DNA from: Promethearchaeota archaeon | Lineage (GTDB): Archaea > Asgardarchaeota > Lokiarchaeia > Sigynarchaeales > SOKP01 | DNA: 6,549 bases | Direction: 5' to 3' | Assembly: GCA_016839845.1 (NCBI GenBank) | Contig: JAEOTL010000285.1 | Location: 1-6,549, forward strand | Part shown: positions 5,333-6,549 of the stretch, in pieces | Numbering within the stretch: the first letter of the stretch is position 1 | Layout: each line of letters begins with the position of its first letter | Program-made: the position numbers and the translations under genes | The notes under the pieces: generated by a model | What the model was told of the DNA's origin: nothing | The model's input: only the letters and a program-made list of their open reading frames with translations | Database searches by the model: none

Positions 5333-6220
5333 CTATTTGAAAAGTGAATTTGCTGCCCTCTTTATTTCACTGGCAAATATTCCCCCACCAAATCCCCAAA
5401 TATCAAACTGCACCCATAGAAATAAAATACCAGAATATTCAACCTCATGGTAAGGTAGCAGTGAATTAGAAGCCACAATTAAAGCAGAAAATATTTTGGA
5501 TATCGTACTAAAAATCACCAAAAATAAGAGCATATAAATTCCTTTTATCTCCCAATCTTTAATTCTGAATTTTTTTTTGAACTTGTGTTTCATAAAATAA
5601 AAAGTGATCAGCCCTAATAAAGTCCCAGAGGCTAATCCGATGGGAGGAGTAACAAAAAAAATTAAATCATTGGGGTAAAGAGGATACATGGATTCTATAT
5701 TTTCTTGCCAAGCGATGTCAAGACCGAGATTAATAATCCCCGTTAATATCGCGGTAACTATAAGTGCTTTTAATACAACAAACATCCCAAATTCCTTTTC
5801 AATTGATCTTAAGTATTTGTAAGATAAAACCACTAAAACGATGAAATACGCAAATTCGTGTATGGTTTCGGCATATAAGACAAAGAATGATGTTAAAATT
5901 GTCCAAAAATATTTTTGGTACATTGTCCTTGAAGTAATGCATAAATAATCGGGAAAAAAATACCCAAGAATTGACATCATAATTATAAATGAAAACAATA
6001 AAGTAGTTCCATTTAAGTAATTTTTCTTGCCACTTCTATATTTAGGAACTTTTACTCTTACCGTTTCCTTGGTAGTCGGTTCTAAGGGCTCCTTTTTAAA
6101 ATCAAAGCTGCAGTTATGATTTTCAGGTAATCGGTGATCAGTACAAAAAGTCTCACCACAATATTTACATTGAAACGGTAATTTTGGAATTTCACTCCCA
6201 CAAAAATTACAAAATGTCAA
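5333..6220 (-). CDS. AN1-type zinc finger fused to rhomboid-like membrane domain, probably inactive
   Basis: The 295-residue product begins with a canonical AN1 zinc finger: C4-x2-C7-x10-C18-x2-C21-x4-C26-x2-H29-x5-H35-x-C37, all eight ligands present. A basic linker (about 50-67) follows, then about six transmembrane helices (roughly 70-90, 112-135, 143-166, 184-208, 224-249, 263-283). The order of features fits a rhomboid: WTILTSFF before helix 2, a His at 121, GLASG with Ser198 in helix 4, and WGFGGG (275-280) in helix 6. Active rhomboids have His in the last motif (W-A-H-x-G-G) and Asn four residues after the helix-2 His; here these are Phe277 and Tyr125. Proteolysis is therefore unlikely, and a derlin- or iRhom-like binding role is an inference. 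AN1 fingers in eukaryotes act with ubiquitin and p97 systems. The start is TTG at 6218-6220: the frame closes at TGA 6227-6229 just upstream, and GTGA lies 6 nt before it. Confidence 0.85.
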   Translation of the reverse strand: MTFCNFCGSEIPKLPFQCKYCGETFCTDHRLPENHNCSFDFKKEPLEPTTKETVRVKVPKYRSGKKNYLNGTTLLFSFIIMMSILGYFFPDYLCITSRTMYQKYFWTILTSFFVLYAETIHEFAYFIVLVVLSYKYLRSIEKEFGMFVVLKALIVTAILTGIINLGLDIAWQENIESMYPLYPNDLIFFVTPPIGLASGTLLGLITFYFMKHKFKKKFRIKDWEIKGIYMLLFLVIFSTISKIFSALIVASNSLLPYHEVEYSGILFLWVQFDIWGFGGGIFASEIKRAANSLFK

Positions 6221-6549
6221 AAGAATTCACAGTTAAAAAGATGAATTTTGTCTTTCTCTCTATTAGTAAGAAGTATTGAAACCTTTGTTTTTATTTCTTA
6301 TGAAAATCCAATTTTTTTCTCATCTAAAAATTCCTCTTTTTTATTTTTTAATTTTTTTTCATATATTAAAATCCTTGAAAACTTTTTTGTTATCTATTTT
6401 AACTTTGAAGTAATTAATTCTCTTTACATTTTGGAACTACATTTTTTCTTTAATACTAAGACAGCTCTAATTTCAACCTTAACTTATTTGAAACTGATGG
6501 TATTCCAAGATCGTGAAATTTTAAAATTAATATTAACATTTAAATAAGA
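6221..6549. other. AT-rich region upstream of the AN1 gene, no supported gene
   Basis: This stretch is dominated by T-runs on the plus strand. Its one long plus-strand open frame (TTG 6248 to 6547) is Phe-rich and looks like a product of those runs. On the minus strand a frame open from the right edge stops at TAA 6484-6486 after 21 codons and could be the tail of a neighbouring gene, but it is too short to judge. The AN1 gene promoter should lie here; AAATAAAAAC (minus strand, near 6283-6293) is a possible TATA box. Confidence 0.45.

Noticed and set aside
6248..6547. Plus-strand open frame of 99 codons
   Set aside because: It is Phe-rich low-complexity sequence from T-runs with a TTG start and no ribosome binding site.

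Overview
The window looks archaeal, most likely from an Asgard archaeon of the Lokiarchaeia type; this is inferred from gene content and signals, not from a marker gene. The DNA is AT-rich. TATA-like boxes sit upstream of several starts, ribosome binding sites are of the GGTGAT/GAGGTGAT kind, and T-tracts follow some genes. A eukaryote-like AN1 zinc finger is fused to a rhomboid-type membrane domain, and there is a small ferredoxin-like protein with a decayed paralogue beside it. Genes are short, mostly single units, and change strand often. No RNA gene, CRISPR array or insertion sequence was seen.

Layout. 1-527 (+) is the 3' end of a secreted or cell-surface protein with a C-terminal membrane anchor. 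It converges with, and overlaps by 11 bp, a minus-strand gene (517 to about 1449) for a membrane-bound transglutaminase-like cysteine hydrolase. The simplest gene call for the latter (GTG at 1365) cuts off a clear N-terminal zinc ribbon, and the true start codon is not visible. Two further minus-strand genes follow: an SMP-30/gluconolactonase-type six-bladed beta-propeller (1528-2361) and a thiolase-like protein of the TLP1 type lacking the usual cysteine nucleophile (2433-3989). The thiolase gene shares a small divergent promoter region with a short basic protein gene (4088-4309, +).

The stretch 4310-4820 holds no intact gene. It contains, on the minus strand, the C-terminal half of a broken paralogue (4469-4656) of the next gene. 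That gene (4821-5135, +) encodes a 104-residue ferredoxin-like alpha/beta protein. Once one lost base is restored, the remnant aligns without gaps to the intact protein over 56 residues, so the two were once a divergent pair. Between them lie an AT-rich inverted repeat and a perfect 14-bp palindrome.

5333-6220 (-) encodes the AN1 zinc finger plus polytopic membrane protein, which looks like a catalytically dead rhomboid. The last 330 bases are AT-rich with homopolymer runs and no convincing gene.

No single pathway ties these genes together. Three of them are membrane proteins, two with cytosolic zinc modules. The items most worth a second look are the AN1-pseudorhomboid fusion, the zinc-ribbon/transglutaminase protein with its missing start, and the frameshifted divergent paralogue.
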